NCBI GenBank assembly: GCA_017962235.1
Contig: JAGCVS010000004.1
Coordinates: 62,001 to 126,000 of the forward strand
DNA length: 64,000 nucleotides
Source of the DNA: Bacteroidales bacterium
Lineage (GTDB): Bacteria > Bacteroidota > Bacteroidia > Bacteroidales > UBA932
Direction of reading: 5' to 3'
Position 1 is the first letter of the stretch. Each line of letters opens with the position of its first letter. The notes beneath the pieces are model-generated. The model did no database searches, was not told the origin of the DNA, and worked only from the letters and a program-made list of their open reading frames with translations. Below, piece by piece: positions 53,005-61,217 of this stretch. The position numbers were made by a program, and so were the translations under genes.

Positions 53005-54225
53005 ATGTTTTCCGTTATTCTTTACGCCCTCATCTTTATCTTCATGCCCGCAGTGGTGCTGTGGATGTGCAAGAAGGTGAACTTTCTGGGCAAGATAGGG
53101 CCGATACTTATTCTTTATATCATCGGCGTGTTGCTGGGTCAGATACCCGGCCTGAACAATGAGGCTACTTTCGCCCTCAAAGACAAGATCACCACCATCA
53201 TGATTCCGCTGGCGCTGCCAATGATGCTCTTTGGCTGCCAGTTCAATTTCAAGGACATGAAGGGTGTGGGCAAGTCACTTATCGCCGGCCTGATTGCCGT
53301 GATTGTAGCCACTACTCTGGGTTACCTGCTCTTTGGCAGCAGGGTAGCGGACGGTCCCAAGGTGGCCGGTCTGCTGGTGGGTTGCGAGACGGGCGGTACC
53401 ATTAATATGGCAGCGCTCAAGATGGCGCTTGATTTTCCTGAAGAGCGATACGTGCTGCTCAACTCTTATGATATGCTTATCTGCTTCCTTTATTTCATAT
53501 TCCTGCTCAGTGTCGGTATCAAGTGGTTCCGCAAGGTGCTTCCGCACACAGATCCGGCCCTCCAGCAGGATAATTCCGCCGCTGCCAAAGGTGCTGTGAT
53601 GGAAGAGAACAATTACAAGGGACTCTGGAGCTGGCGTGGAATAGGGCAGTTATTCAAGATATTGCTGGCGGTGATCTGCTGTCTGGTGGTATCCGTTCTG
53701 ATTGTTGCTATAGTGGGTGTCGTGATTGCGCTTATGAAGGGTGACCCCATCACACTCAAGACCGTCACCGGCTCATTTGGTGCCGGCTGGTTCATGCCGG
53801 TATTCATCCTGGGACTCACCACTGCCGCAATCGCCGCATCTTTCCTCAAGCCGGTACGCAAACTCACCTACAGCTACAATATCGGCCTCTACCTGATTTA
53901 TATTTTCTCCATCGCAGTTGCATCCATGGCGGATGTCACCAAGCTGAACTTTGGTCAGGAGCTCTATACGCTGCTGTTCCTGGTATGCATAATATTCGGT
54001 TCACTGCTGCTGCAGCTGTTGCTCTCCATCATCCTTAAGATTGAAGCGGACATGATGATTGTGACCAGCGTATCGCTAATCAATTCGCCGCCCTTCGTAC
54101 CTATGATGACCAGCGCCATGAACAACCGCAAGGTGCTGGTACCCGGCATTACGGTTGGTATAATCGGCTTTGCCGTGGGCAACTATCTGGGAGTTCTGGC
54201 CGAACAGCTGTTCGCGCTGTTCTAA
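53005..54225 (+). CDS. DUF819 family membrane protein, putative transporter
   Basis: The 406-residue protein has about 11 hydrophobic helices. Marks of the DUF819 (YjcL-like) family are MIPLALPMMLFGCQFNFKD, the glycine-rich VGCETGGTINMAALKMAL, and the Pro-rich helix-break SLINSPPFVPMMTSAMNN, which resembles paired broken helices in secondary transporters. The substrate is unknown. It follows the CaCA exchanger closely and the pair ends at a strong terminator. Assignment as DUF819 is by pattern. Confidence 0.78.
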   Translation: MFSVILYALIFIFMPAVVLWMCKKVNFLGKIGPILILYIIGVLLGQIPGLNNEATFALKDKITTIMIPLALPMMLFGCQFNFKDMKGVGKSLIAGLIAVIVATTLGYLLFGSRVADGPKVAGLLVGCETGGTINMAALKMALDFPEERYVLLNSYDMLICFLYFIFLLSVGIKWFRKVLPHTDPALQQDNSAAAKGAVMEENNYKGLWSWRGIGQLFKILLAVICCLVVSVLIVAIVGVVIALMKGDPITLKTVTGSFGAGWFMPVFILGLTTAAIAASFLKPVRKLTYSYNIGLYLIYIFSIAVASMADVTKLNFGQELYTLLFLVCIIFGSLLLQLLLSIILKIEADMMIVTSVSLINSPPFVPMMTSAMNNRKVLVPGITVGIIGFAVGNYLGVLAEQLFALF

Positions 54226-54254
54226 ACAAAAAAGCGGCGCGAGCCGCTTTTTTT
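54226..54254 (+). terminator. Bidirectional intrinsic terminator
   Basis: An 11-bp stem (AAAAAAGCGGC at 54228-54238 with GCCGCTTTTTT at 54243-54253) with a GCGA loop and T-run. It lies just after the DUF819 stop and just before the convergent outer-membrane protein gene end. Confidence 0.88.
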
Positions 54255-54259
54255 GTTGT

Positions 54260-57259
54260 CTAGAATCTTGGTGAGCCGCCGCCGAATCCTCCGCGGCCGC
54301 CGCCACCAAAACCGCCACCTCCTCCAAAGCCGCCGCGTCCGCCATTCTTGCCACTGGAGAACTTACCGAATGTCCAGGTAAGTTTGAACATTATGTAACG
54401 GCCAAGACGGTTGCTCCAGCTGTCCAGCAAGTAGTTCTCGTTCATGGTTCGGGAGATGCTCTTGCTCTGCTCCAGCAAATCGAAGGCATTCACCGCCAGG
54501 GATACTGATCCCAGCTTGTAGCTTACGCCGGCGTTCCAGATGAATTCGGGGTCGTTGTAGCCGGCGGTATAACCGCGGTAGAATGTGTATGTGGCGTCGC
54601 TGCTCAGCTCCAGCTTGTTCCAGAGTGTCCATACAAATGAACCTGTGATGGAATTGTCCAGAGTGTGCTTGTCTGCGGTGGAGTTGAGAGAATAGAGTGC
54701 ATTGTTGTAGCGTACGGTACCGCCCACCGATGCGTAGAGATTGTCGCCGTTGTAACGGAGACTCAGGTTCTCGGAAAGCGTATATGCGGTGGTCTTGCTC
54801 TCACCGAATCCGCTTGCACCGCTGTAGAATCTGGAGCCGTTGGGGTCAACGTCACCATCTGCCGTCACTCCCCAGAAATCCTTCATGAAATCTTCATACA
54901 CGAAGGTCTGCGCGTTGAGCCCCTCGCGTGCCGCTATGTTCTGATAGCTCACGGAGTTGGAAAGGTTGGCGCTGGTGCTGGAAGCGATGGAGAAGCTGGA
55001 CTTTGCTATGGGGGTGTTGTAGTTGATGAACGTGCTGTACGACTGCGAAGGCTTCTTTGCATTTACAGGTACGGAGTAGCTCACACCGTCGCGGTCAAAC
55101 CAGCTTGCAGTAACCACGCTCCCGATGCCGTAGTTGAAGAAGATTCCTGTGGTAAGGGAAGAGAACGTATACTTGTTGTTGGTATTGAAGAAAATCCTTG
55201 CTGTGTGGGTGAAGGAGGGGAGCAGGTATGCGTTACCCGTGGATATCGCCGTGGGGTTGGAAACATCCAGGATGGGCTGCATGCGGCTTGTTGAGGGCTG
55301 CGAAGAGCGGCCGTTGTAATTGGCGCGGATGTTTGAGGTCTGGCTGAAGTTGTAGCGGGCTCTTACCTCCGGCGACCAGTTGAGCAGCCATTCGCCCTCG
55401 CCCATATCGGTGGTGACGCCGAATTTGGTGGTGTGGGTCTCGTTGTAGGTGGGCTGCAGCGATGCGCCGAACTGGATATAGTTGCGGTCTTTCTGATATT
55501 GCAGCGATACGCCAGCCTGCTGGTTGATGAAGATGTTCTCTACGCTGCTGCTGTAATAATCGTCCTTGATGCTGTATTCGTCACGGTCGTCCATATCCTT
55601 GATAAAGCCGGTGTCGGCAGAGGTGTGCTGGATTCCGGTATGGTCATACGTGTTCTTCTCGGAGTTGCTGTGGGTGTAGCTAACGCGGTAGCGGGCGCTT
55701 GCAAACCAGTTCTCCGACAGCGGCTCTGTGTATTCCAGATTGCCTGTCAGGGTCATGTTGCGCGAGTCGGTGTGAGAATACTGGTCCAGGATCTTGTTGC
55801 TTGCGGTTGCGGAGTAGGAGGTCTCTGAGAACTCCTTGGCATCAGTCTGGCCGTTGGAGAAGCTGTACTGTCCGCCCAGGGTTATGGTGCGTCCCGGCTT
55901 GACGATGCGCTTGCCCACCATGAAGCGGCCGTCCGCAGTCATCTGGCGGCTGAGGCTGTGAGACAGGGAACGGGAGTCATTCAACTGGGAGTAGATATCG
56001 TTCACGTCTTCGCTGCCGGTGGTGTTGTGGCTGTCCTTGTTTGTGGTTTTCCAGTCAAAGTTGAAGCGGGGGCGGAAGAAGACGCGGGTCCCTTCCGGGG
56101 TGTAATTGATCTCTGCGCCGGCCTCGATAAAGCGGTCGCCGGAGTTTGATTTGCTGTCGGAAGAGGTGAGCAAATCGTCGCCGTCGTTCACATATGTGGT
56201 CTTCTCGTCCTTGCTCTGTACGTCGCTCTTGCGCTCTCCGTATTCTGCGCTGACGTTGGCCTCCAGGTCCTTGACGCGGCTGGTACCGTAGTTCACGCCC
56301 GCCATCCATTCGTCGTTGATACCCTTCATGCCGCCGAATCCGCCGCCACCGCCTCCGGGACCTCCGCCAAAGCCGCCGCGGCTGTTGGTGTTATTGCCGT
56401 TGGCCACCAGAGCCAGCTGGTCGGTTTCGTTGAAGCGCCCGATGATGCCGTTGCCCTGATAGCGGATGTCGTTTGAGAGAGTGAACTTGCTGCCGTCCTT
56501 GGGGTTGCTGCGAAGGTCGCGTCCCAGGCCGCCCGACAGGTTGCCGAACCAGCCGTCGAACATCCCCTTGTATGTGCTCACGTCAATGATTTTCTCCGTG
56601 TCGTCGTCTTCAATGCCGCTGAACTGTGCCTGCTCAGATTTCTTGTCAATTACCTTTACCTTGTCTATCACGTTCACCGGGATATTCTCGGTGGCCAGGC
56701 TGGGGTCGTCCAGGAAGAAGGTTTTGCCGTTGAGCGTGATCTTCTTGATGGTTTCGCCGCCGGAGGTGATGGTGCCGTCGCTGCTCACCTCAATGCCGGG
56801 CAACTTGCGCAGCAGGTCAATCAGCACGGCGTTGTCTTTCACCTTGAAAGATGAGGCCGTATATTCTATCGTGTCCTGCTTGATGGTGATAGCATTGCCC
56901 ACCGCCGTCACGGTTGCTCCCTGCAGCATTTGGAAATCCTCCTTAAGGGCGATGGTGCCCAGATTGATGTTGGATTTGTCCACCGTAAGGGGGCGTGAAA
57001 GGTCTTCATAACCCATCAGGCTTGTGGTTAGGGTATACTTGCCGTATTCTATCTTGTCAAACTTGGCCTTGCCGTCAAGACCCGCCAGAGCATAGTGCTG
57101 CACGGTGGTGTCTGCCTGCGAGGTAAGAATTACGGCAGCGTATGACGCAGCCTCGCGGGTGAGGGTGTCAACAAGTGTAAGACGGATAGTTGCTTTGGAC
57201 TGCGCTGCGGCAGAGAATGCCAGTGCAGTGCATATCAGGGATAAAATAAGCTTTTTCAT
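54260..57259 (-). CDS. Outer-membrane beta-barrel protein (TonB-receptor-like, OMP_b-brl_3 type) with Gly-rich segments
   Basis: The 999-residue protein has a signal (MKKLILSLICTALAFSAAAQ) and a CarboxypepD_reg-like domain (about 25-105). A plug-like region follows (about 115-220: LIDLLRKLPGIEVSSDGTI, KKITLNGKTFFLDDPS), then a large beta-barrel of alternating strands. This is the OMP_b-brl_3 architecture, related to TonB-dependent receptors but usually without a susD partner; none is adjacent. Two glycine-rich stretches stand out: about 295-315 (GGFGGGPGGGGGGFGGMKG) and the C-terminus after the last strand (YIMFKLTWTFGKF), a tail of about 30 Gly/Phe/Arg/Ser residues ending SPRF. The final F may serve the Bam signal. 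Substrate unknown. Confidence 0.87.
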   Translation of the reverse strand: MKKLILSLICTALAFSAAAQSKATIRLTLVDTLTREAASYAAVILTSQADTTVQHYALAGLDGKAKFDKIEYGKYTLTTSLMGYEDLSRPLTVDKSNINLGTIALKEDFQMLQGATVTAVGNAITIKQDTIEYTASSFKVKDNAVLIDLLRKLPGIEVSSDGTITSGGETIKKITLNGKTFFLDDPSLATENIPVNVIDKVKVIDKKSEQAQFSGIEDDDTEKIIDVSTYKGMFDGWFGNLSGGLGRDLRSNPKDGSKFTLSNDIRYQGNGIIGRFNETDQLALVANGNNTNSRGGFGGGPGGGGGGFGGMKGINDEWMAGVNYGTSRVKDLEANVSAEYGERKSDVQSKDEKTTYVNDGDDLLTSSDSKSNSGDRFIEAGAEINYTPEGTRVFFRPRFNFDWKTTNKDSHNTTGSEDVNDIYSQLNDSRSLSHSLSRQMTADGRFMVGKRIVKPGRTITLGGQYSFSNGQTDAKEFSETSYSATASNKILDQYSHTDSRNMTLTGNLEYTEPLSENWFASARYRVSYTHSNSEKNTYDHTGIQHTSADTGFIKDMDDRDEYSIKDDYYSSSVENIFINQQAGVSLQYQKDRNYIQFGASLQPTYNETHTTKFGVTTDMGEGEWLLNWSPEVRARYNFSQTSNIRANYNGRSSQPSTSRMQPILDVSNPTAISTGNAYLLPSFTHTARIFFNTNNKYTFSSLTTGIFFNYGIGSVVTASWFDRDGVSYSVPVNAKKPSQSYSTFINYNTPIAKSSFSIASSTSANLSNSVSYQNIAAREGLNAQTFVYEDFMKDFWGVTADGDVDPNGSRFYSGASGFGESKTTAYTLSENLSLRYNGDNLYASVGGTVRYNNALYSLNSTADKHTLDNSITGSFVWTLWNKLELSSDATYTFYRGYTAGYNDPEFIWNAGVSYKLGSVSLAVNAFDLLEQSKSISRTMNENYLLDSWSNRLGRYIMFKLTWTFGKFSSGKNGGRGGFGGGGGFGGGGRGGFGGGSPRF

Positions 57260-57276
57260 ACGGGGCTATTTAAATG

Positions 57277-57307
57277 CAAAAATAACGCCGCAAAAGCAAT
57301 CTGCAAA
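57277..57307 (-). promoter_or_regulatory. Predicted promoter of the outer-membrane barrel gene
   Basis: On the minus strand a -33 TTTG (57304-57307), 19-bp spacer and -7 TATTTTTG (57277-57284), 17 nt before the ATG at 57259. Confidence 0.6.
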
Positions 57308-57315
57308 AAATTAAC

Positions 57316-57323
57316 TAAATTTG
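57316..57323 (+). promoter_or_regulatory. Predicted -7 promoter element for the receiver/PEP-synthase-like gene
   Basis: TAAATTTG fits TAnnTTTG, 17 nt before the ATG at 57341, divergent from the barrel promoter 8 bp away. Confidence 0.5.
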
Positions 57324-57340
57324 ACCCGATAACAGTTATT

Positions 57341-60307
57341 ATGCAAGAAAACGACATCTTCCGGTTGGGCGACGATGTACGCCACGACTACATGAAATAC
57401 CGCATACACAAGATTCTGCTTGTGTGCAGCAGCTACGATGGCTATACCCTTGAAGAAGACGGCCATATAGACTCCCAGATTAACAGCGAGTACATAGAGC
57501 TCAACATGAGTAACCCGCCCGCAATCACCCGCGTGAGCGGCTCTGCGGAGGCGCTGGAGAGACTTTCAAGCGGAGAGCATTTTGATTTTGTACTCACCAT
57601 GTACAACGTGGGCGGCATGACTGTGTTCGACTTTGCCCGTCGCATTAAGGAGATGTGTCCCGACATGCCGGTGTTCCTGATCACCAGCTTCTCGCGCGAG
57701 ATTTACCGCCGTATAGAGGAGAGCCACTGCGAGGCGATAGACAATATCTTCTGCTGGCACGGCACTGCCGACCTCATTATCGCCATCATCAAGCTGGCGG
57801 AGGACCGTTTGAACGCGGAGAGCGACATTTTGGAAGGTGGCGTGCAAGCCATCCTTCTGGCGGAGGATTCGTTCCGCTTCTATTCCACCTATCTGCCGGA
57901 GCTCTACCGTATCATCCTGCTTCAGAACAGCGAATTCATAAAGGATGCGTACAACGAGCAGCAGATGATTGCCCGCAAGCGGTCGCGCCCCAAGGTGCTG
58001 CTGGCCACTAACTATACGGAGGCGGTGGAGCTTTACCAGAAATACAAGAACAACCTGCTGGGCGTTATCACCGACCTTGGAATGATACTGCACAAAGGCG
58101 ATTTGAGCGAGACTGAGAAGTCCGATGCCGGCGTGGATATTATCAAGATGGTGAAGGAGCAGACGCCGTGGATGCCGGTTATCATGCAGAGCTCCCAGGT
58201 GGAATACAAGAGCCTGGCGGAGTCGCTGGGCGCCGGTTTCATCCCCAAGAGCAGCAAGAACCTGCTGGAAAACCTGCATGATGTTATACACTCCGAGTTC
58301 GGTTTCGGCGACTTTGTGTTCACCGAGCCCGCTTCCGGACTGGAACTCGGGCGCGCACACGACCTTTATCAGATGCAGAAACTGATAGAGACCGTGCCGG
58401 ACGATGTGCTGGAGTATCATCTGAGTCAGATGCACCTCTCCAAGTGGCTTTATGCCCGCGGTCTTTTCCCTATTGCAAAGGTGCTGCGCAGCATGAACAG
58501 CAGCCAGTTTGAATCTACAGAAGAGCATCGCCGGGCAATCGTGCGCCTGCTTAAAGAATACCGCACCCTGCTGGGTCAGGGAATCGTGGCCAGCTTTGAT
58601 GAGAATACATACAGCGATGCCGTCTCCTTTGCCAAGATAGGTGAGGGGAGCATTGGCGGCAAGGCGCGCGGACTGGCTTTCATGAACGGCATCATAGCAA
58701 AGCACGAGCAGTACAAGAAGTACCCCGACGTGCGCATCACAATCCCGCGTAGCGTTGTTATCGCCACAGATTATTTCGAGGAATTCATAACCTCCAACAG
58801 CCTGCAGTATATCATTGCCAAGGATGTGAGCGACGAATTCCTGCTGAGCGAGTTTTTGAACTCCACCATACCTCAGTCGCTGCACCGCAAGCTAAAGAAG
58901 TTTGTATCCACTTGCCGGCTGCCGCTGGCGATACGCTCATCTTCCAAACTGGAAGACTCTAACTACCAGCCGTTTGCGGGGGTTTATTCAACGTATATGA
59001 TTCCCCGCTGCGAAGACGACGGCCAGATGCTCCGCATGCTTATCCGCGGCATCAAGAGCGTATACGCATCGGTCTATTTCTCATCTTCAAAGGCATACAT
59101 CCAGACTTCCCAGAATGTTTTGAGCGAAGAGAGGATGGCTGTGCTGGTGCAGGAGGTGTGCGGTACGGAGCAGGACGGTTATTATTTCCCTACGCTTTCC
59201 GGCGTGGCCCGCTCCCGAAACCTCTATCCTCTGGGATATGAAAAACCTGAGGACGGTGTCTGCAATGTGGTGATGGGCCTGGGCAAGGAGGTTGTTGACG
59301 GGGGCAAGACTCTCCGTTTCTGCCCCGCATTCCCGGACAAGGCACTTCAGACATCTACCGTTGAACTCACGATAAGTGACGCCCAGACGGAGGTGCTGGC
59401 GCTGAATCTGGATCCCGGCCGCTTCCTCCCCTCGATAGACGAGGCGGTGAATATTGAACGGTTGCCGGTGAGCAAGATAGGCGGCTTTCGCAATGCGAAG
59501 TACGTATGCTCAAATTACGATTACGCCAACAACCGCATCAGCGAGGGTCCCACCTTCAACCCCTCGTTCAAGGTGATAACCTTCAACAGCATACTCAAGT
59601 ATAACTCATTCCCTCTGGCGGAGATTATCTCTGACTTGCTCCATATTGGCGAAGAAGAGCTCCGTTGCCCCGTTGAGATTGAGTTTGCTGTGAATATGGA
59701 TGTGGAGCCGGGCACCCCCCGCGTGTTCAACTTCTTGCAGATACGCCCCATCATCAACGGCCTGGACGAGGCCAAGGTTGACTGGGACAAGATTGCCACA
59801 GACGATGCGCTGATTTACTCTGACTGTGCGCTGGGCGTGGGCGAAATCAAGGGGCTGAAGCACCTGATTTACATGAAGTTTGACAAGTTCTCCTCCCTCA
59901 AGACAAACGAGATAGCAGAGGAGCTTTACAAATTGAACGGCATGATGAAGGAGAAGAATGAGGAGTACGTGCTGGTGGGTACCGGCCGCTGGGGTTCTTC
60001 CGACCCCAATCTGGGAGTTCCCGTCAAGTGGGGGCACATCTCCCAGGCAAAGGTTATCGTGGAGATGGCTCTCAAGGACTTCAATATAGAGGCCAGCCAG
60101 GGGACCCACTTCTTCCAGAATGTAACTTCCCTTGGAGTAGGCTACTTCTCCATCAATCCTTCCGGAGGCGAGGGACTGTTTGCACAGGAGAAGCTGGATG
60201 CCATGCCTGCAGAATTCGACGGGGAATGGTTCCGCATGGTACACTTTGACAAACCCCTCACCGTATATGCCGACGGCCGTTGCCGTAAAGGCATTGTTAA
60301 AGAATGA
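57341..60307 (+). CDS. Two receiver-like domains fused to a PEP/pyruvate-binding (PPDK_N) ATP-grasp domain
   Basis: The 988-residue cytoplasmic protein has three parts. Residues about 22-155 look like a receiver domain that has lost its phosphoacceptor (FVLTMYNVGGM where D is expected) and its lysine. Residues about 168-315 look like an intact receiver: acidic pair E175-D176, phosphoacceptor D245 (GVITDLGM), S284/S285 and K303 (FIPKSS). From about 430 follows the PEP synthase N-terminal ATP-grasp domain with GSIGGKARGL (436-445) and RSSSKLEDSNYQPFAG (R532, E538, D539). The phosphohistidine and PEP-binding domains of real PEP synthase are absent, and the C-terminal quarter is not one I know. 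It may phosphorylate or pyrophosphorylate a partner under receiver control; this is inference. Confidence 0.85.
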   Translation: MQENDIFRLGDDVRHDYMKYRIHKILLVCSSYDGYTLEEDGHIDSQINSEYIELNMSNPPAITRVSGSAEALERLSSGEHFDFVLTMYNVGGMTVFDFARRIKEMCPDMPVFLITSFSREIYRRIEESHCEAIDNIFCWHGTADLIIAIIKLAEDRLNAESDILEGGVQAILLAEDSFRFYSTYLPELYRIILLQNSEFIKDAYNEQQMIARKRSRPKVLLATNYTEAVELYQKYKNNLLGVITDLGMILHKGDLSETEKSDAGVDIIKMVKEQTPWMPVIMQSSQVEYKSLAESLGAGFIPKSSKNLLENLHDVIHSEFGFGDFVFTEPASGLELGRAHDLYQMQKLIETVPDDVLEYHLSQMHLSKWLYARGLFPIAKVLRSMNSSQFESTEEHRRAIVRLLKEYRTLLGQGIVASFDENTYSDAVSFAKIGEGSIGGKARGLAFMNGIIAKHEQYKKYPDVRITIPRSVVIATDYFEEFITSNSLQYIIAKDVSDEFLLSEFLNSTIPQSLHRKLKKFVSTCRLPLAIRSSSKLEDSNYQPFAGVYSTYMIPRCEDDGQMLRMLIRGIKSVYASVYFSSSKAYIQTSQNVLSEERMAVLVQEVCGTEQDGYYFPTLSGVARSRNLYPLGYEKPEDGVCNVVMGLGKEVVDGGKTLRFCPAFPDKALQTSTVELTISDAQTEVLALNLDPGRFLPSIDEAVNIERLPVSKIGGFRNAKYVCSNYDYANNRISEGPTFNPSFKVITFNSILKYNSFPLAEIISDLLHIGEEELRCPVEIEFAVNMDVEPGTPRVFNFLQIRPIINGLDEAKVDWDKIATDDALIYSDCALGVGEIKGLKHLIYMKFDKFSSLKTNEIAEELYKLNGMMKEKNEEYVLVGTGRWGSSDPNLGVPVKWGHISQAKVIVEMALKDFNIEASQGTHFFQNVTSLGVGYFSINPSGGEGLFAQEKLDAMPAEFDGEWFRMVHFDKPLTVYADGRCRKGIVKE

Positions 60308-60308
60308 G

Positions 60309-60340
60309 TTTGATATTTGAGGGATTATTTATTACTTTTG
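60309..60340 (+). promoter_or_regulatory. Predicted promoter of the coiled-coil-zapA operon
   Basis: A -33 TTTG (60309-60312), 20-bp spacer and -7 TACTTTTG (60333-60340), 22 nt before the ATG at 60363. The -33 directly follows the stop of the upstream gene. Confidence 0.6.
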
Positions 60341-60362
60341 TGAATTGAATAATTAAGCGATT

Positions 60363-60668
60363 ATGGCAGATGATATGATATCGGCAGTTGCCGCAAAGGT
60401 GGAACAGCTCATCTCAATGTATGAGTCGGAGCGTTCCCGCTGTGCCGCGCTTCAGGGCGAGGCAGATGAGTATCGCAGCCAGATTGCTCAGTATAAAGAG
60501 AAACAAGCAACCTTAGAACAAAGGATAAAGACATTAGAAGAAAAATTAAATAGCTTACAGTTGGCGGGCGCATTTACTGCTTCACCCGGTGACAGTGCGG
60601 GAGCAAAGCGCAGATTGAATGCTGTGATAAAGGAGATAGACAATTGCATAGCAATGCTGGATATATAG
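60363..60668 (+). CDS. Small coiled-coil protein upstream of zapA
   Basis: The 101-residue protein is almost entirely helical with a heptad pattern (about 8-68: KVEQLISMYESERSRC, QIAQYKEKQATLEQRIKTLEEKL), then a short flexible piece and a helix RRLNAVIKEIDNCIAMLD. It precedes zapA by 6 nt, so the two are surely co-transcribed. Small coiled-coil proteins often pair with ZapA in division (E. coli ZapB is a coiled coil), so a division-complex partner is plausible but unproven. No signal peptide or membrane segment. Confidence 0.8.
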   Translation: MADDMISAVAAKVEQLISMYESERSRCAALQGEADEYRSQIAQYKEKQATLEQRIKTLEEKLNSLQLAGAFTASPGDSAGAKRRLNAVIKEIDNCIAMLDI

Positions 60669-60674
60669 CATACG

Positions 60675-60968
60675 ATGGAAGAGAAGCAAAAGATAACGGT
60701 TACGATTGGCGGACGCAAGTTCACCTTCCACATCCTCCCGGAAAATGAAGAGAGGGTGCGGGCGTCTGTAAAGAAGATTGAGGAGAAGGTCGCCTTCTAT
60801 GCCTCCAAGTATGCCACAAAGGATATGCAGGACATTCTGAGCATCGTGTTGATGGAGTTTGTGATGCAGTACATTTCGCTGGAACAGAAAGACGATACCA
60901 AGGACATGACAGAAGGACTGAGTGCCCTTGACCGTCGTTTGGAAGAATACATAAACAGTGGCCGTTAG
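60675..60968 (+). CDS. zapA: Cell division protein ZapA
   Basis: The 97-residue protein stabilises FtsZ filaments at the septum. It begins with the typical beta strands KITVTIGGRKFTFHILPENEERVRASVKKIEEKV, shown by the blocks VTIGGRKFTFHI and NEERVRASVKKIEEKV, and ends in a helical coiled coil (about 55-97). Length is normal. It is followed by the 6S RNA region and rny. In E. coli the 6S gene also lies next to zapA, which supports both calls. Confidence 0.9.
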   Translation: MEEKQKITVTIGGRKFTFHILPENEERVRASVKKIEEKVAFYASKYATKDMQDILSIVLMEFVMQYISLEQKDDTKDMTEGLSALDRRLEEYINSGR

Positions 60969-61004
60969 TTGACTCTTTGCCAAAATCAACATTTTTAAAT
61001 CCAA

Positions 61005-61160
61005 AAAGAGTTCACGGCTGCCAAAAACGGGCCTAGGTTACCCTTCGGGGGATTCCATTTATGGGACGGAGGAAGTTTGCGGCATAAATCGCTGGGCTTA
61101 AATCTTACATTGCAAGATTTTTGGACTTACAGTAACTAGCGGCCTTTTTATATACTCCGG
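61005..61160 (+). ncRNA. ssrS: Probable 6S RNA
   Basis: The 249-bp gap between zapA and rny has no open frame but is structured and G/C-mixed. A closing stem GGCTGC (61016-61021) with GCGGCC (61139-61144) can be extended outward by GAGT (61008-61011) with ACTC (61154-61157). Inside is a hairpin CCC-TTCG-GGG (61041-61050) on the 5' side. 6S RNA sequesters sigma-70 RNA polymerase. I recall the Bacteroidetes 6S gene lying between zapA and rny (the former Bacteroidales-1 motif), and this position matches. Ends are approximate (a few nt to about 15 nt). A -33-like TTTG at 60976-60979 may belong to its promoter, but no clear -7 follows. Residual bases 61161-61217 hold a short weak hairpin only. Confidence 0.7.
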
Positions 61161-61217
61161 TTCAGGAGCCGATTGTGAGTTATTGGAATAGAGAACACTA
61201 AACAATAACGATACACA

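Noticed and set aside
54260-54360. GC-rich repeated track near the end of the barrel gene
   Set aside because: It codes for the Gly-rich C-terminal tail; there is no CRISPR-like spacing of direct repeats.
57566-58885. Antisense open frame of 439 codons in the receiver/PEP-synthase-like gene
   Set aside because: No promoter, no recognizable protein, and it fully overlaps a well-supported gene.
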